A DNA stretch of 64,000 bases from Anoplolepis gracilipes (taxonomy: Eukaryota > Arthropoda > Insecta > Hymenoptera > Formicidae): contig NC_132983.1 of the NCBI RefSeq assembly GCF_047496725.1, positions 10,081,001 through 10,145,000 of the forward strand. The letters run 5' to 3'. Both the position numbers and the translations under genes were made by a program. Under the pieces are notes generated by a model. The model was not told where the DNA came from and did no database searches. It saw only the letters and a program-made list of their open reading frames with translations. Shown piece by piece: positions 1 through 10,365 of the stretch; position 1 is the first letter of the stretch; each line of letters opens with the position of its first letter.

Positions 1-270
1 TTTGAAAAATCGGATTGCACGGTTTTAAAGTACATGAAAAACCATAAAACTTTTATTTAAAAAATTTTTTTTATGTCTTATTGTTTTGGCGGTATTCGCT
101 CAGAAATGTAAAAATTGATTTTTCTCAAGAGGGTGTTTCACCCCCTTAACGGGCGTATGGGCACTTATAAAAAAATACGTGTCTCCTATTTTGACCTAGA
201 CTACAATATAGTCAAAGCTTATTAAAATCGGAAAGGGACATTTCCAACCCTTTCCTTGTCAGTACATGGT
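1..270. other. Unassigned AT-rich sequence
   Basis: No gene is recognised. A small GC hairpin (GGGTG...CACCC) lies near 130-155 within otherwise AT-rich DNA. It adjoins the unexplained minus-strand reading frame at 271-486 and may be part of the same dispersed element. Confidence 0.3.
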
Positions 271-486
271 CTATAAGCAATCAATTGTCAGGCAATAGTT
301 CGAAGCAGTTGCCCAGCACAGAAATATGTCTATTTCCAAACCTGGTGACACCTGCGCCCTAGGAACAAATCTAACGGCCGCTTCCGCCACTAGAAAACTC
401 TCACGGACATCTCCTGTATTTCTTATATCGAACATATACAACAGTAAGTTTGTACAAGCTTTTTTCTTTTTGTTAGCTTCCCACAA
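271..486 (-). CDS. Unrecognised reading frame, possible repeat-derived fragment
   Basis: A 71-codon frame runs to a stop at 271. From about residue 19 onward its composition looks protein-like (FDIRNTGDVRESFLVAEAAV, then an acidic and aromatic stretch with LEIDIFLCW), while the first residues are lysine-rich and look like random AT-rich DNA. I do not recognise the family. It could be the C-terminal piece of a transposon or virus-derived protein, or an exon of unknown origin whose acceptor lies near 440. It shows no link to the Cow gene, which is on the opposite strand. Confidence 0.2.
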   Translation of the reverse strand: MWEANKKKKACTNLLLYMFDIRNTGDVRESFLVAEAAVRFVPRAQVSPGLEIDIFLCWATASNYCLTIDCL

Positions 487-973
487 ATATACCCAGTGTC
501 GATTCCCTCGATTTACCGCTCATTAAAGCTCAAAAGGCGTAAAAACTTTAATCGTTAGAACGATTCCGAACGCGTGCAAAATGAACATGGCCATTCTGAA
601 AGTGGCCATTCTGAACGTGGCTAATTTTAACGTGATTAAATTTAACAGTGGCAAATTCGAATGTGGATAATTTAAACGCTTCCGTATTGAGTAAAAGACA
701 GAATTAAAATACACATTATGATAAAAAATGCCAAGGCACCGGTCCCTGCATTTAATTAAGTTGCATAAAAGGAAGAATAGACCATACCACTCCTTCAACA
801 CGGAAGTCCTCCTTAAATCCGACACTCTCCTCTCCCTGATCCCCATCTCCTGCTCATTGTCCTTCAGGAGCGTCCATCTCCTCCAAAGATTTTTGGGACC
901 TCATAACTGAGATCTTTGAAAATTCGAAATCTTTGAATTTATTAATAATCCTTAGTTTTTGCCTCTTTTCTGT

Positions 974-1028
974 TACACACATACACACACACACACACGC
1001 ACGCACGCACACACGCACGCATGCACGC
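974..1028. repeat. CA/CG-rich microsatellite
   Basis: An impure run of CA with interspersed CGCA units, inside the spacer of the foldback repeat. Confidence 0.9.
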
Positions 1029-1458
1029 TACAATAAATAATGATATGTTATAATATAATAATTTGTAAAACAAACAAAATGAAAAACTAAATATAATTTC
1101 AATAATACATTTAAATTTTTATTATTATGAATAAATTGGTAATTTTAAAAAAAGGGAAAAATTATACTTTCATTATATATTCATTATAAATAATTTCTCT
1201 TTCCTCCCAGTCGGAAGACCATACTTGGTCTTATCCCAAGTAATAAGAATTAGATTCCTTTACCAAAAAGGACCGACGAATGAATGTCCGAAATATAACA
1301 GTTCAGAACGATATTTCTTACAATTGACCTGTTTTTCGGGCATGATAATTCGTTCGACTTGAGACCTACATCGGTCAACCCATACGGTAAGGAGCTATCT
1401 GTTATGTTCTTTCTATGACTCATTCTTCTTCAAGTCTGAACGTAACACGCACGCGCGC

Positions 1459-1462
<4 letters not shown>

Positions 1463-1496
<34 letters not shown>
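1463..1496. repeat. (TA)n microsatellite
   Basis: About 17 TA units, preceded by a short CG/CA-rich tract. Confidence 0.9.
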
Positions 1497-1498
<2 letters not shown>

Positions 1499-2454
1499 TT
1501 TGAATCAAACAACTTTTGTCTAAAACATTTTTTACCATAATGCGTATTTTAATTCTGTCTTTTATTCGATACGGGAGCGTCCAAATTATCCACGTTCAGA
1601 AAAACCACTTTGGCCACTTTAAATTTGACCACGTTAGAATTGGCCACGTTCGGAATGGTCACGTTTGAAATAGCCACGTTCGAAATGGCCACATTCGTTT
1701 TACACGCGTTCGGAATGATCACGGAAAATATTGCACGGAGTTCGAAATGGCGACGTTCGAAATAGTCATGTTCAGAATGGCCACGTTCTTCGTTTTACAC
1801 ACGTTCGGAATGACCACGGAAAATATTGCACAAAGTTCAAAATGGTCACGTTTGGAATGATCACGTTCGTTTTGCTCACGTTTGAAATCGCCACGTTATC
1901 GCTACGTGGCTATGTCGAACATAATTATTCCAAACGTCCAATGGCCATTCCAAACGTAGCCAATTCTAACGTGGTCAAATTTAACGGTGACCATTCCGAA
2001 CGTGGGCAAATTGTATCCACTCTTTCGGTTGACTTTACAATGACGATTTGAAATACTTCTCTTCAACGAGTGACTGCCCGATGCAGTTTATTTCTGTTTA
2101 ACAATTGACGACTGATCGACTGTCCGATTATTATACGACTGGTCGGATACTGATTTATTGCCCGAATATTTATCAATTGCTCGAAAACTTATCGTCTGCC
2201 CGAATACGAATTGACTGTCCGAATATTAATTGACTGCCCACCGCTTAATTGCAATGAGTGGTTTTATAGCCTGTGAATTGGGCAATTGTTCGGAGAGGAT
2301 CACCTGGCAATATGACCAAATATGGTCAGGTCGTCACATTTCTGGTGCGTCCTGGTGCAAGAAAGTTCAAAGTCGAAATTCTTCTTGCTTACACTTTTGT
2401 GTAATTTAGCAATACCAGGACCGCTTCCTGGTTTTCGCGCTCCTGCACGGCTTT

Positions 2455-2611
2455 GGACCCTTATTCTCGAAACTGTGAAAAAAGTATCGCATGCGAAAAT
2501 TACTCTGTGCGATCCTTGATTGGTGTATACTTTTAGATGCACCAATCAGAAATCGCGTAGAGTCATTTTCGTATACGACACTTTTTTCACGGTTTTGAGA
2601 ATAAAGGCCCT
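2455..2611. mobile_element. Palindromic MITE with central ATTGG/CCAAT pair
   Basis: The arms are near-perfect inverted repeats. The outer end reads GGACCCTTATTCTCGAAAC on the left, and its complement lies at 2590-2611. The arms meet at a short loop flanked by GATTGGTG and CACCAATC. There is no coding capacity. It belongs by architecture to the short palindromes that are abundant after 41 kb. Confidence 0.7.
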
Positions 2612-2946
2612 GATCTCGCATGCGGTTCGCTATGTCAGCGACTCATTGTTCTGATCGTGATACTACTTTAATAATTATTATATATATGTTATATATAGCA
2701 TACTTTAATAATTATTACATATTTCTATAGTATATAGCCTTTAGGGCTATATCATACTATATTACATATTATACAATATTTATGACTGGAAAATTATAAT
2801 TGACGATTCACAGTACTAATATTTATGCAATAATATTTCTTTAAATTAAACAAAACAAAGGCAATCAAGAGCCAACGCAGGTGGAGGGCGTGAAAAAACT
2901 TCTCTCTCGATTGTGTTGGGTGTAAATCAACTATATTTTCTCAAAT

Positions 2947-2977
2947 GTTTCGGACTCTTTTCTTGAGCCTTCTTCAG
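2947..2977 (-). ncRNA. Hammerhead-ribozyme-like core from a Penelope 3' end
   Basis: On the minus strand the order is CTGAAGA (matches the CUGANGA core), a hairpin with stem GGCTC/GAGTC, then CGAAAC. This is the two-part conserved core of hammerhead ribozymes, which are known from the terminal repeats of Penelope-like retroelements. A clear short stem III and cleavage triplet are not seen after GAAAC, so this is probably a decayed copy. No Penelope protein remains nearby. Confidence 0.4.
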
Positions 2978-2989
2978 TGTACAGTGTCT

Positions 2990-4012
2990 TTAACAAATAA
3001 AAGAATAATAATTAAAAATGAGATAGCAATAATATAACAGAGCAAAAGTGAAAAAAAATGAAAAAGATTTAACTTACATCATACCGCCATTAATGTACCG
3101 CGATACGTCACGTCATACTCCAACGTCTATCCAATGTAAACCGTCTTCTACACGGTGCCAAACACAAGGATAAATGCATAATGGGATCACAACTTATATT
3201 GATTAAAAAATTCAAGTGCGAGATTCGAATTAATTTTGAAAGAGGCAACTTGGATCGACGAAGGGTCTAGATCGCACGAATGCACGCATACGAATGACAG
3301 ACCGTAACGAAAAATTCAAACGGTATAAAGCATGGAAATGTCCTTACGCCGATAAACAATAAATAAATAAATAACACAAGGACAAATATCAAAATAGTGA
3401 CGCGTTAAAATTTAAAATTTTTAAATTTTAGATAAATTATCAATAATAGATAGGCAATAATCTTTCTAATACTTATTGTTAGTTTTATTGGATCCAGGTT
3501 AATATATATCATGTTCACCAGGCGTATTTCTTTTTTACCGTATTTTTTTCGCCACATCATGACAACATGTTCGATTTTTATTGCGTTTTTGTCGTCACAT
3601 TATAACAGCAGATCATATTTGATTTCTGCCGTATGTGTGTCAGTTTGATAACCAACTTTGCTCGATATTTAGTATATGTATATTTATTTGTTGTCACGAC
3701 GTAATAACAAATAATGCTCGATTTTATCTGGTATATTATATCGACAAGTCGTGTTGTCAGATATTAAATTTAATGAGAAAATAACACTTCGAAATCTACT
3801 ACAAAATCAAATGAATTTGTTGGCATACTGCTAGCATTTTTATTATTTATATTTGATTATATAAACTTTTTCCCGAATATAATAATGACAATTTACAAAT
3901 TTACTAATTCTCTTTTGATTGTATGTATGTGCATATATATTAATTATGTTTTGTATTATTTATAATTATAGCTAATAATATTTTAATAACAAAACATATC
4001 AAACGATTTTAG
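2990..4012 (+). other. Intronic sequence upstream of the first visible Cow exon
   Basis: AT-rich sequence with no convincing exon or transposon protein. It ends in ...GATTTTAG, used here as the splice acceptor. The first exon base completes a codon whose first base must come from an upstream exon that I could not find between 1 and 4012. Confidence 0.4.
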
Positions 4013-4172
4013 GTCACTTTCCTATCGGTTGTCAGAGCGAGGTTAGATGGATGTTTGGACATTTGGACAGTGACAGCGATAGCCGACTTTCACTCTCCGA
4101 GTTGTATGGTCTGGAACATGACCAGAATGAACCGTGTCTGAAACCATTTCTGGATGGTTGCGATACGAACAG
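4013..4172 (+). CDS. Cow: Testican / Carrier of Wingless, EC-domain exon
   Basis: This is an internal coding exon of a secreted SPARC/testican-family proteoglycan. It encodes 52 full codons plus two bases at each end, bordered by TTTTAG and GTAAAG. The translation contains WMFGHLDSDSDSRLSLSEL, a canonical EF-hand loop with acidic residues at loop positions 1, 3, 5 and 12, followed by NEPCLKPFLDGCDTN. That second stretch aligns with the testican sequence just before and inside the second EF-hand. In the family this EC module binds calcium; Drosophila Cow is a heparan sulfate proteoglycan that binds Wingless outside cells. The last two bases (AG) join C of the exon at 25493 to give Ser. Family assignment is strong. 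Assignment to Cow rather than another testican is inference from insect gene content. Confidence 0.92.
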
Positions 4173-4244
4173 GTAAAGATTATGTATGATTTTTTATTTG
4201 CGCAAGGAGAGATGTTTTGCGATCATATGCAATATATGCATATA

Positions 4245-4704
4245 CAGGGTGTCTCATAACTAACAAGTCAACGCTCGTGAGCGGGTAGAGCGGGTTAAAT
4301 GGAATAGAAAAGTCCTGTATCATTTTGCGATTTTCAGAATAATTATTGAGAAATTAATTTACAAAGATCGACAAATCCGGCGCGAGTATCAGCCTGCCGC
4401 AAAAAAGATGGGGAGAAGGACGGTCGCTAAGCGCGCGCGGCGTAAATAGGCGTCATTACCTCACGGTTACCAGGGGCATAGACGAGAAGCGTTGATAAGA
4501 ACAATAGATTAGCGATTATTATTTAGCGACCGGCCTAGCGTGGGCCGTCCTTCTCGCCATCTTTTTTGCGGCGGGCTGATACGCGCCAGATTTACCGACC
4601 TTTGTAAATTAATTTCTCAATAATTATTTTGAAAATCATAAAATGGTACAGGACTTTTCTATTCCATTTAACCAGCTCACGAGCGTTGGCTCGTTAGTTA
4701 TGAG
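4245..4704. mobile_element. Foldback element, CAGGGTGTCTC family
   Basis: The left end is TA-CAGGGTGTCTCATAAC. The left arm (4245-4440) and right arm (4535-4704) are inverted repeats of about 170-190 bp with a GC-richer inner part. The final eight or so bases of the right tip (CACCCTG) are missing. It shares arm sequence with the element at 61356-62581. There is no coding frame, so it needs a transposase from elsewhere. TA next to the tip suggests a Tc1/mariner-type target, by inference. Confidence 0.8.
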
Positions 4705-6356
4705 TATATAATTGCATCTAATTTACTTTTGATATTTTTATTGTGGCATATTTCAACAATAAACAAACAATGAATGAAATGAGATCGATGGATGAGTTTA
4801 TAATATAATGATACATAGATATATTTTTCAAAATATTTTGAGATAAATTTTTGAGATTTTTTGAGAGAAATTAAGAATTATTTTGTATATACATATTTTA
4901 GTACGTATATTATAAATAAGAAAGAAGAGTTTAAAAAATAAAAATTATAAGAAATACAACAATTATCATATTATTGGAAAAATGATAAGATGCTAATTAT
5001 AGACGTAAAAAATATATGGAAAAATTAAATATATAAATATCAATTTAGAAATAATACTGTAAGGATTGTATTAATATACATACAGGATAATATACATACA
5101 TACACTCCTCCCCTACAGAATATCTCTCCAATATTAATTATAGCATCTTTAATATTTTTAAAATCGCAAAAATTAGAGAAAAATTTTTCGAATATACAAG
5201 ATGCTGCTATAAAATAATTAGACTAAAATTATATAAAATTAACCAGTTCACTAATAATGACTCATATATGAGTACTCTGAATAGCTCTGCCAATTTTTAA
5301 CGGATTTTTATTAACGTTTCGTAAAGTGCAATATTTTCCCATTATTTTCCTCTGCTTTTAAAACAATTTCTTTAGCACTTGGCTAACAAACCAGATATTA
5401 AATATGTAAAAAACAATAAATATGTAAAAAACAAATTGATTAATATTACAATGGATAAAGAAATCGAATGTATTAGTAACTTAAAAATAATACCTATAAA
5501 ACATTGAGCCTAACAGAGGGTTAATCTTGATGTACCTATGTTTTTTGGGTCCCTGACTATGAATCCAGAATCAAATTTGAAAAATTCATAATGGTGAATC
5601 CAAGATGGCTTTTAAATTAATGGTATTTCATTATAGATACTCTGTTATTAGTTTGTGAAATATTATCACGACCCCAGAGTGCGTCATAAGCTACAGTAGG
5701 ATTTTACACTTCATTTTTTATTTAAAAATTTTTTTTTTGTATTTAATGTTTTTTATATTTTTAATTTTTTGTTTTTTATTTTTTAATTTTTTTGTTTTCT
5801 CTCTGATTTAAAAATTTTTTATGCTTGTTTTCTGAAACATTGTTTTGTGATTGTTATTTTGAAACTTTTTTTGAGAAATAAAATTTATTATAAGAATTTT
5901 ATGATTTTGTGTAATAATTCTTGAAACCAGGTATCATGCATAATGGGACTCCACAATTCTCACAGATAGTATTTCCCTATTTTCTTTTATCTTGTTTTTA
6001 TCATAGCATATATCTCTTTCTAACACTCTAATTTTCCTCAAGTTGACTTAAAATATCTTCCGAAAAATCGGATCGGATTTTCTAATTCATATTTTTTGTG
6101 ATGAATACGTCTTATCTTTGCAATGTTTTTCAAATAATTTGATTAATTTCAAGCCGAAACTGCAATAACACCATTGTTTTCCCAGGATGAATAGCGTTAT
6201 ATTATATATTAAAAAAGTATTGAAAATTACGATAGTGAGTAGATGAAAATAAATCTTGATATATTATTTGACTTACTGTGCGCTAAGAACAAATAGATTG
6301 GTCTAATAAATCGACTCCTCCCATGTTATTGTTATACGACAATGCAATATTAGGTT
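4705..6356. other. AT-rich intron sequence, nothing recognised
   Basis: Contains homopolymer T tracts (5700-5880) and many short AT repeats. No coding similarity and no clear terminal repeats were seen. Confidence 0.4.
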
Positions 6357-6920
6357 TAATTGGGTGTTATTATTGATCGACCAAACTGGTTTAATTAAGC
6401 TTTATACTTTTATTAGATGTTTGGTAGGCTTAACAATCGACGATGTTTTGACCTTTGGTTTAGGTCCTTTTCAAGTCTAAAATTAAAAACATATCTGAGT
6501 TTTTCAATATTTTAGTTAATTAACTATGATGACAACCATGGATGCTCTTTTATGTTAACATTAAAAATAGTAAATCAGCATACCTTTCACGACATAATAA
6601 ATCAAGAAGTTAAAAAAATTTTTTAATGATTTTAAGATTTATTATGTCGTGAAAGGTACGCTGATTTACTATTTTTAATGTTAACATAAAAGAACTTCCA
6701 TGGTTGTCATCATAGTTAATTAACTAAAATATTGTAATATCATTTCTGTTAATTTGTACGCAATGAAATCGTCACTCAGATATGTTTCTAATTTTAGACT
6801 TGAAAAGGACCTAAACCAAAGGTCGAAACGTCGTCAATTGTTAAGCCTATCAAACATCTAATAATAAAAGTATAAAGCTTCATTAAACCAGTTTGGTCGA
6901 TCAATAATAACACCTAATCA
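6357..6920. mobile_element. Penelope-derived head-to-head palindrome
   Basis: Two inverted arms of about 270 bp meet near 6610. Each ends in the same segment (GGTGTTATTATTGATCGA) and each carries a hammerhead-like core: GAAAAGGACC, loop, GGTCGAAACG. No protein frame is present. The layout matches the inverted terminal copies seen in Penelope-like elements, as in the element at 44096-46085, so I read it as a non-autonomous or collapsed Penelope copy. It abuts the piggyBac relic at 6949. Confidence 0.6.
6800..6836 (+). ncRNA. Hammerhead-like core in the Penelope-derived arm
   Basis: The order TTGAAAA, stem GGACC/GGTC, CGAAACG, then TCGTC resembles a type I hammerhead with a minimal stem III (ACG/CGT) and a GTC cleavage triplet. 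The CTGANGA box is imperfect (TTGAAAA). The mirror copy is at about 6436-6472 on the minus strand. Activity is unlikely without the first box. Confidence 0.35.
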
Positions 6921-6948
6921 TTTTCGTCACTGGTGACATATAATTTTA

Positions 6949-7760
6949 TCAATTGGGTTTAATTCTTGCTTCAGCAGTACGGTAATCTATTTTATTGGAT
7001 GTAATCTGAAGTGAACTTATTGTCGGCAATATTGTAACCAATTTCTTATCTTTCCACGCGATAAAACACATTTGAGGTGTACTCAAGAATTTCATTTCAC
7101 CTATTTTCAATTCGGTACTTATTTTCGGCATATACTTGCGATTCATTCTAACTGTTCCACATAATTCATCTATTCATCATGTAGTCGCTTGAAGCCAAGG
7201 TGAATTGTATCAATTATCGATATATGTATAAAGAACGACTCTGCTTACCTAAAATTCCAAGCAAATCAAGAACAACGTTTCCCCTAAAGGAGATTGTTTA
7301 TCTTGAGTATTTGTATCCTGTCCAGTATAAATTTTGAAAATGTATACATATCCGTTTTTTGAGTCACAAACTTCATAAAATTTGATGCCGAATTGTGCTT
7401 TCTTATTATGATTGAATTGTTTGAAATTCAGGTGACTGTGCCACTGCATAAAAAACTCATCTATAGAAATATTCAAGCTTGGTCTGTAAATATAATAGAT
7501 TGGAAACATTCTAAATAATAAAAAATTATAGGACGAAGTTTTGCATTTTTTATCTGAGTCGATTTCGTCATTTATTAAATGCAATATCGATAGAATATTT
7601 TTGAACCTCACAAGACTCTTGGAAAAAATTGGAGTTTCAATGATACTTTCACGAGACCAATTCATAGAAATGGTTAGTTTTTTATTATTTTTTTTATTAT
7701 TCCCAATAGAATCAATAATGCATGGAATGTATACATTTTATCGTCACTAATGTCATCGTA
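6949..7760 (-). pseudogene. piggyBac transposase relic
   Basis: Read from 7760 down to 6949, the minus strand shows pieces of a PGBD4-like transposase in order: FHALLILLGI; TPIFSKSLVRFKNILSILH; NISIDEFFMQWHSHLNFKQF carrying the first catalytic Asp; FGIKFYEVCDSKNGYVYIF; YTGQDT carrying a probable second Asp; and, after breaks between 7147 and 7249, a C-terminal piece with FIAWKDKK. Frames change and stops intervene, and both ends of the protein are missing. In living elements this enzyme cuts at TTAA. This copy cannot be active. The 3' side is cut off where the Penelope-derived palindrome begins. Confidence 0.8.
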
Positions 7761-7831
7761 ATGTAGTATTCTTGACTTTGGTTTTAACTTCCTAAATTCT
7801 CTCAATTTTTTTATTTTTTGCTCTTTCTATA

Positions 7832-8569
7832 CAGGATGAGCCATTTAACTTGAAACAGCCAAATATCTCGAAAACTATAAGAGTTATAAAAAATGGTTCA
7901 AATAAAAGTTGATTTCGAGGGGGGTATAAAACGATGCCACTAATTTGACCTTGAATAATTGTTTGAAGGTCACATTAAGGGTACCTTTAATTTCTTAAGT
8001 GGACCCCCAATTTTTCATTGCACATTCTTGTAGCTTACCTTTTCAAAACACTATAATAAAGTATTTTTTCATTAAATACCTTGCAAGTTATGAAGCTCAA
8101 AAGTTACAATATTTTTACATAAAATACAAAATATCTTATAAAACATTTAGTTTTTGATAATCTTATCTTAATACTTATGCACAGAATAATGAGACGGATC
8201 AATTGGTGTAAAGAAAACACATAGTTGTCTTAAAAAAATATATATAAATTTGCAACGACCAGTTACATATTCTTGTTGGTCTGTTATTTTGAATTTTGAT
8301 CATGGATTTGTTATTAATGATATAAAAAAGGCCTTATAGATAACCTTTCATGTAAAACACGAAATTATTGGTTCTCACCAATCAGTTTTAACACAAAATG
8401 TTGATTTCGGGTCTACCAGTGAACTAGTTAAACAATAATCGTATTAATAAAATTAATTTATTTTATTCAAAATATATTTGTTAGACACAGTGATAGAGTG
8501 TTTCAACACGGTCAAACAGTGAATAAATTAACTTCTCGAGGCTCTTTTTTTAAAATTATTTCAATGTAC
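7832..8569. other. Intron sequence, possible transposon flank
   Basis: Begins with TACAGGATGAGCC, which resembles the TACAGGGTG tips of foldback elements elsewhere in the window. It has no coding content and may be the outer part of the degenerate mariner-type element whose relic follows. The other end was not identified. Confidence 0.3.
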
Positions 8570-8900
8570 AGCAGCTGCTTGAATCGCCAGAATATATCGT
8601 AGTGAGTTTTTTTTCATTAGAATCTTCGATTTTGAACACAGATAATAGTCACAGGATGTTAAATCAGGTGAATATGGCAAAGTCAACCGCTATAAGTGTT
8701 TCAAGCAAACGATTTCTTGGTTGTCTATTAGTGCGTATCAAGAATAAATCTCCCGTTTGTTCAAATCATCGTGTAAAATGTTGCGAATAGTGCTTTTAGA
8801 AATGTCAAATTCTTTCGTTAACATTCTCATAGTGGTATTTACATCATTTTCAATAATTTACATACTTTTTCTATGAAATCCTTATTGTCATTTTCGCAAT
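8570..8900 (-). pseudogene. Internally deleted Tc1/mariner-type transposase relic
   Basis: The minus strand encodes a helix-turn-helix piece (MLTKEFDISKSTIRNILHDD) at about 8770-8870. Only some 70 bases further on it encodes LPYSPDLTSCDYYL (about 8630-8670), the hallmark around the third catalytic Asp of mariner-family DDE transposases. The middle of the protein, including the other two Asp residues, is missing, and stops and frame changes are present. It is an old, dead copy. Subfamily is not assigned. Confidence 0.65.
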
Positions 8901-9309
8901 CATCCTTAAATCCAAAACACTTAGAAACTTATGTAACATAATAGGCATGTATCATCTTGCTTCAACATTTTATATGTTCACATCACATTTACCCCAAATT
9001 GTATATAGAACTTGATATTCATTCTTTACTTCATTGTGTTTTTGTGTAACATCAAATTTTTACTGACTTGTTTTGATCGATATTTTATAATGTATGTCTG
9101 ACGATAATGAAATTTTTATAGTTGATAGAGAGCTTAAACTTTAAAACAGCTATTCATTAATAGCTAGACCTCACAAGAAAATTAAGAAAAAATCAATCTC
9201 GTTACTGATAGATATTTATAGTTACTTTGTAGGTTGCACGGTAGAAAGAAACTCTGAATATATGATGATAACAATTATTTATATATAGAGATGTAAAGGT
9301 CACTTCTGT

Positions 9310-9480
9310 TTTTTCAACTAAATATTATATGGTAAATATTTAGAATAACAGAGCCAGCTCCGATTGCGTTGACCTCGACATATGTTATCAAGGTCATGAT
9401 CCTGTATAACATCCAAAAGGTTTTAGCCGTCACTCGTTGTTTATTAAAAAGTTATCGACAAAAAACGTTTGAAAAATGTG
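9310..9480. repeat. Inverted copy of the repeat at 17035-17165
   Basis: Sequence around a GTTGACCTCGACATATG core and a run near CGTTGTTTATTAAAAAGTT matches 17035-17165 in reverse complement. Together with the neighbouring (CA)n-capped palindromes it indicates two inverted copies of one roughly 0.6-kb repeat bracketing the Gypsy element. Confidence 0.55.
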
Positions 9481-9704
9481 ATGTAATTTTTCGTTCTTCT
9501 TGAAAGTAAAGTAACATTTTACAATGTATAATAATAACTTTACAGTAAACGCATTTGTTAATTATCATTGCACGATATCACAGAGGTTTCAATATTTCAT
9601 ATATTTCAAATATGTATAGGTATATATGTGTTTGCATGTATACGCATCTGAAGCACAGAGCAATATGTGTTGTCCTTTGCTTTCTGTTTTGATTTCTTCT
9701 GCCA

Positions 9705-9955
9705 TCACACACACACACACACACGGGGGGGTGTAAGGGGGGCCTTCGGCCTCTCCCACCCGCACCCATCCCATCTACCTCGCTTCACATGTACATTGCA
9801 AACAAAGCAAAGTTCACATGAGTTTGCAACTTTCCAATGCAATGTACATACATGGAAAGCGAGGTGAACAGCGTGGGTGCGGGACGGGGGGTCTGAAGGC
9901 ACCCCTTGCATCCCCCCCGTGTGCGCGTGTGTGTGCGTGCGTGCGTGCGTATATT
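9705..9955. repeat. (CA)n-capped GC-rich palindrome, copy 1
   Basis: A (CA)n run leads into a G-run and AAGGGGGGCCTT. It continues through CACCCGCACCC and CTCGCTT, with an AT-richer loop, then the mirror image ends in C-runs and (GT)n. The arms are about 100 bp. All short open frames here are shadows of this palindrome. A second copy is at 16594-16820. Confidence 0.75.
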
Positions 9956-10098
9956 ATGAAAATATTGTTTCATCTTTTCAGAAATACACCCATAATATGT
10001 AAAATGGTTTGGTTAAAGCAGAAAATAAATTGTATTTAACTGTTTGTGGTTAAAGTAGAAAATATTTTGAATTTTTAATAAAAAAAAAAACTATTATA

Positions 10099-10365
10099 CA
10101 GGGTGTCCCGAAAATGCCGGTAAATATTTTAATGGCAAGTTCTTTAGAACATTTTAAGACAAAAAATTTAATACAATGTCGAGGCTACAATAGTTTTCAA
10201 ACTGGAAGCAATTATATTTCACGAATGATAGAGCTGAAATTTCGCGCTCTCAGGTACGGAAAAATAACAAGTGATAATATAATATTCATAATATCGTGAA
10301 AAGAGCGCTATTGATAGGAGCACTTTTATTACTTGTTATTTTGCCGCACCTGAGATCTGATCCCC
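10099..10365. repeat. CAGGGTGTCCCG element end plus small palindrome
   Basis: TA-CAGGGTGTCCCGAAAATG at 10097 is a single terminal end of the CAGGGTGTC type. An inner palindrome (about 10229-10356) pairs CAGGTACGGAAAAATAACAAG with TTGTTATTTTGCCGCACCTG. No matching right tip was found. Confidence 0.5.

Larger units (their letters stand above)
577..2035. repeat. Foldback repeat with arms built of a degenerate 15-bp unit
   Basis: The left arm (about 577-735) and right arm (about 1525-1740, with extra units to 2035) are inverted copies. Both contain runs of a degenerate 15-base unit resembling CCACGTTCGGAATGG. The inner borders also match in inverted orientation (the sequence around 690-728 against 1535-1570). 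The spacer (736-1524) holds a CA/CG microsatellite and a TA microsatellite and no gene. The 15-bp period keeps some frames open with a five-residue repeat, so the short open frames here are probably not genes. Confidence 0.65.
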
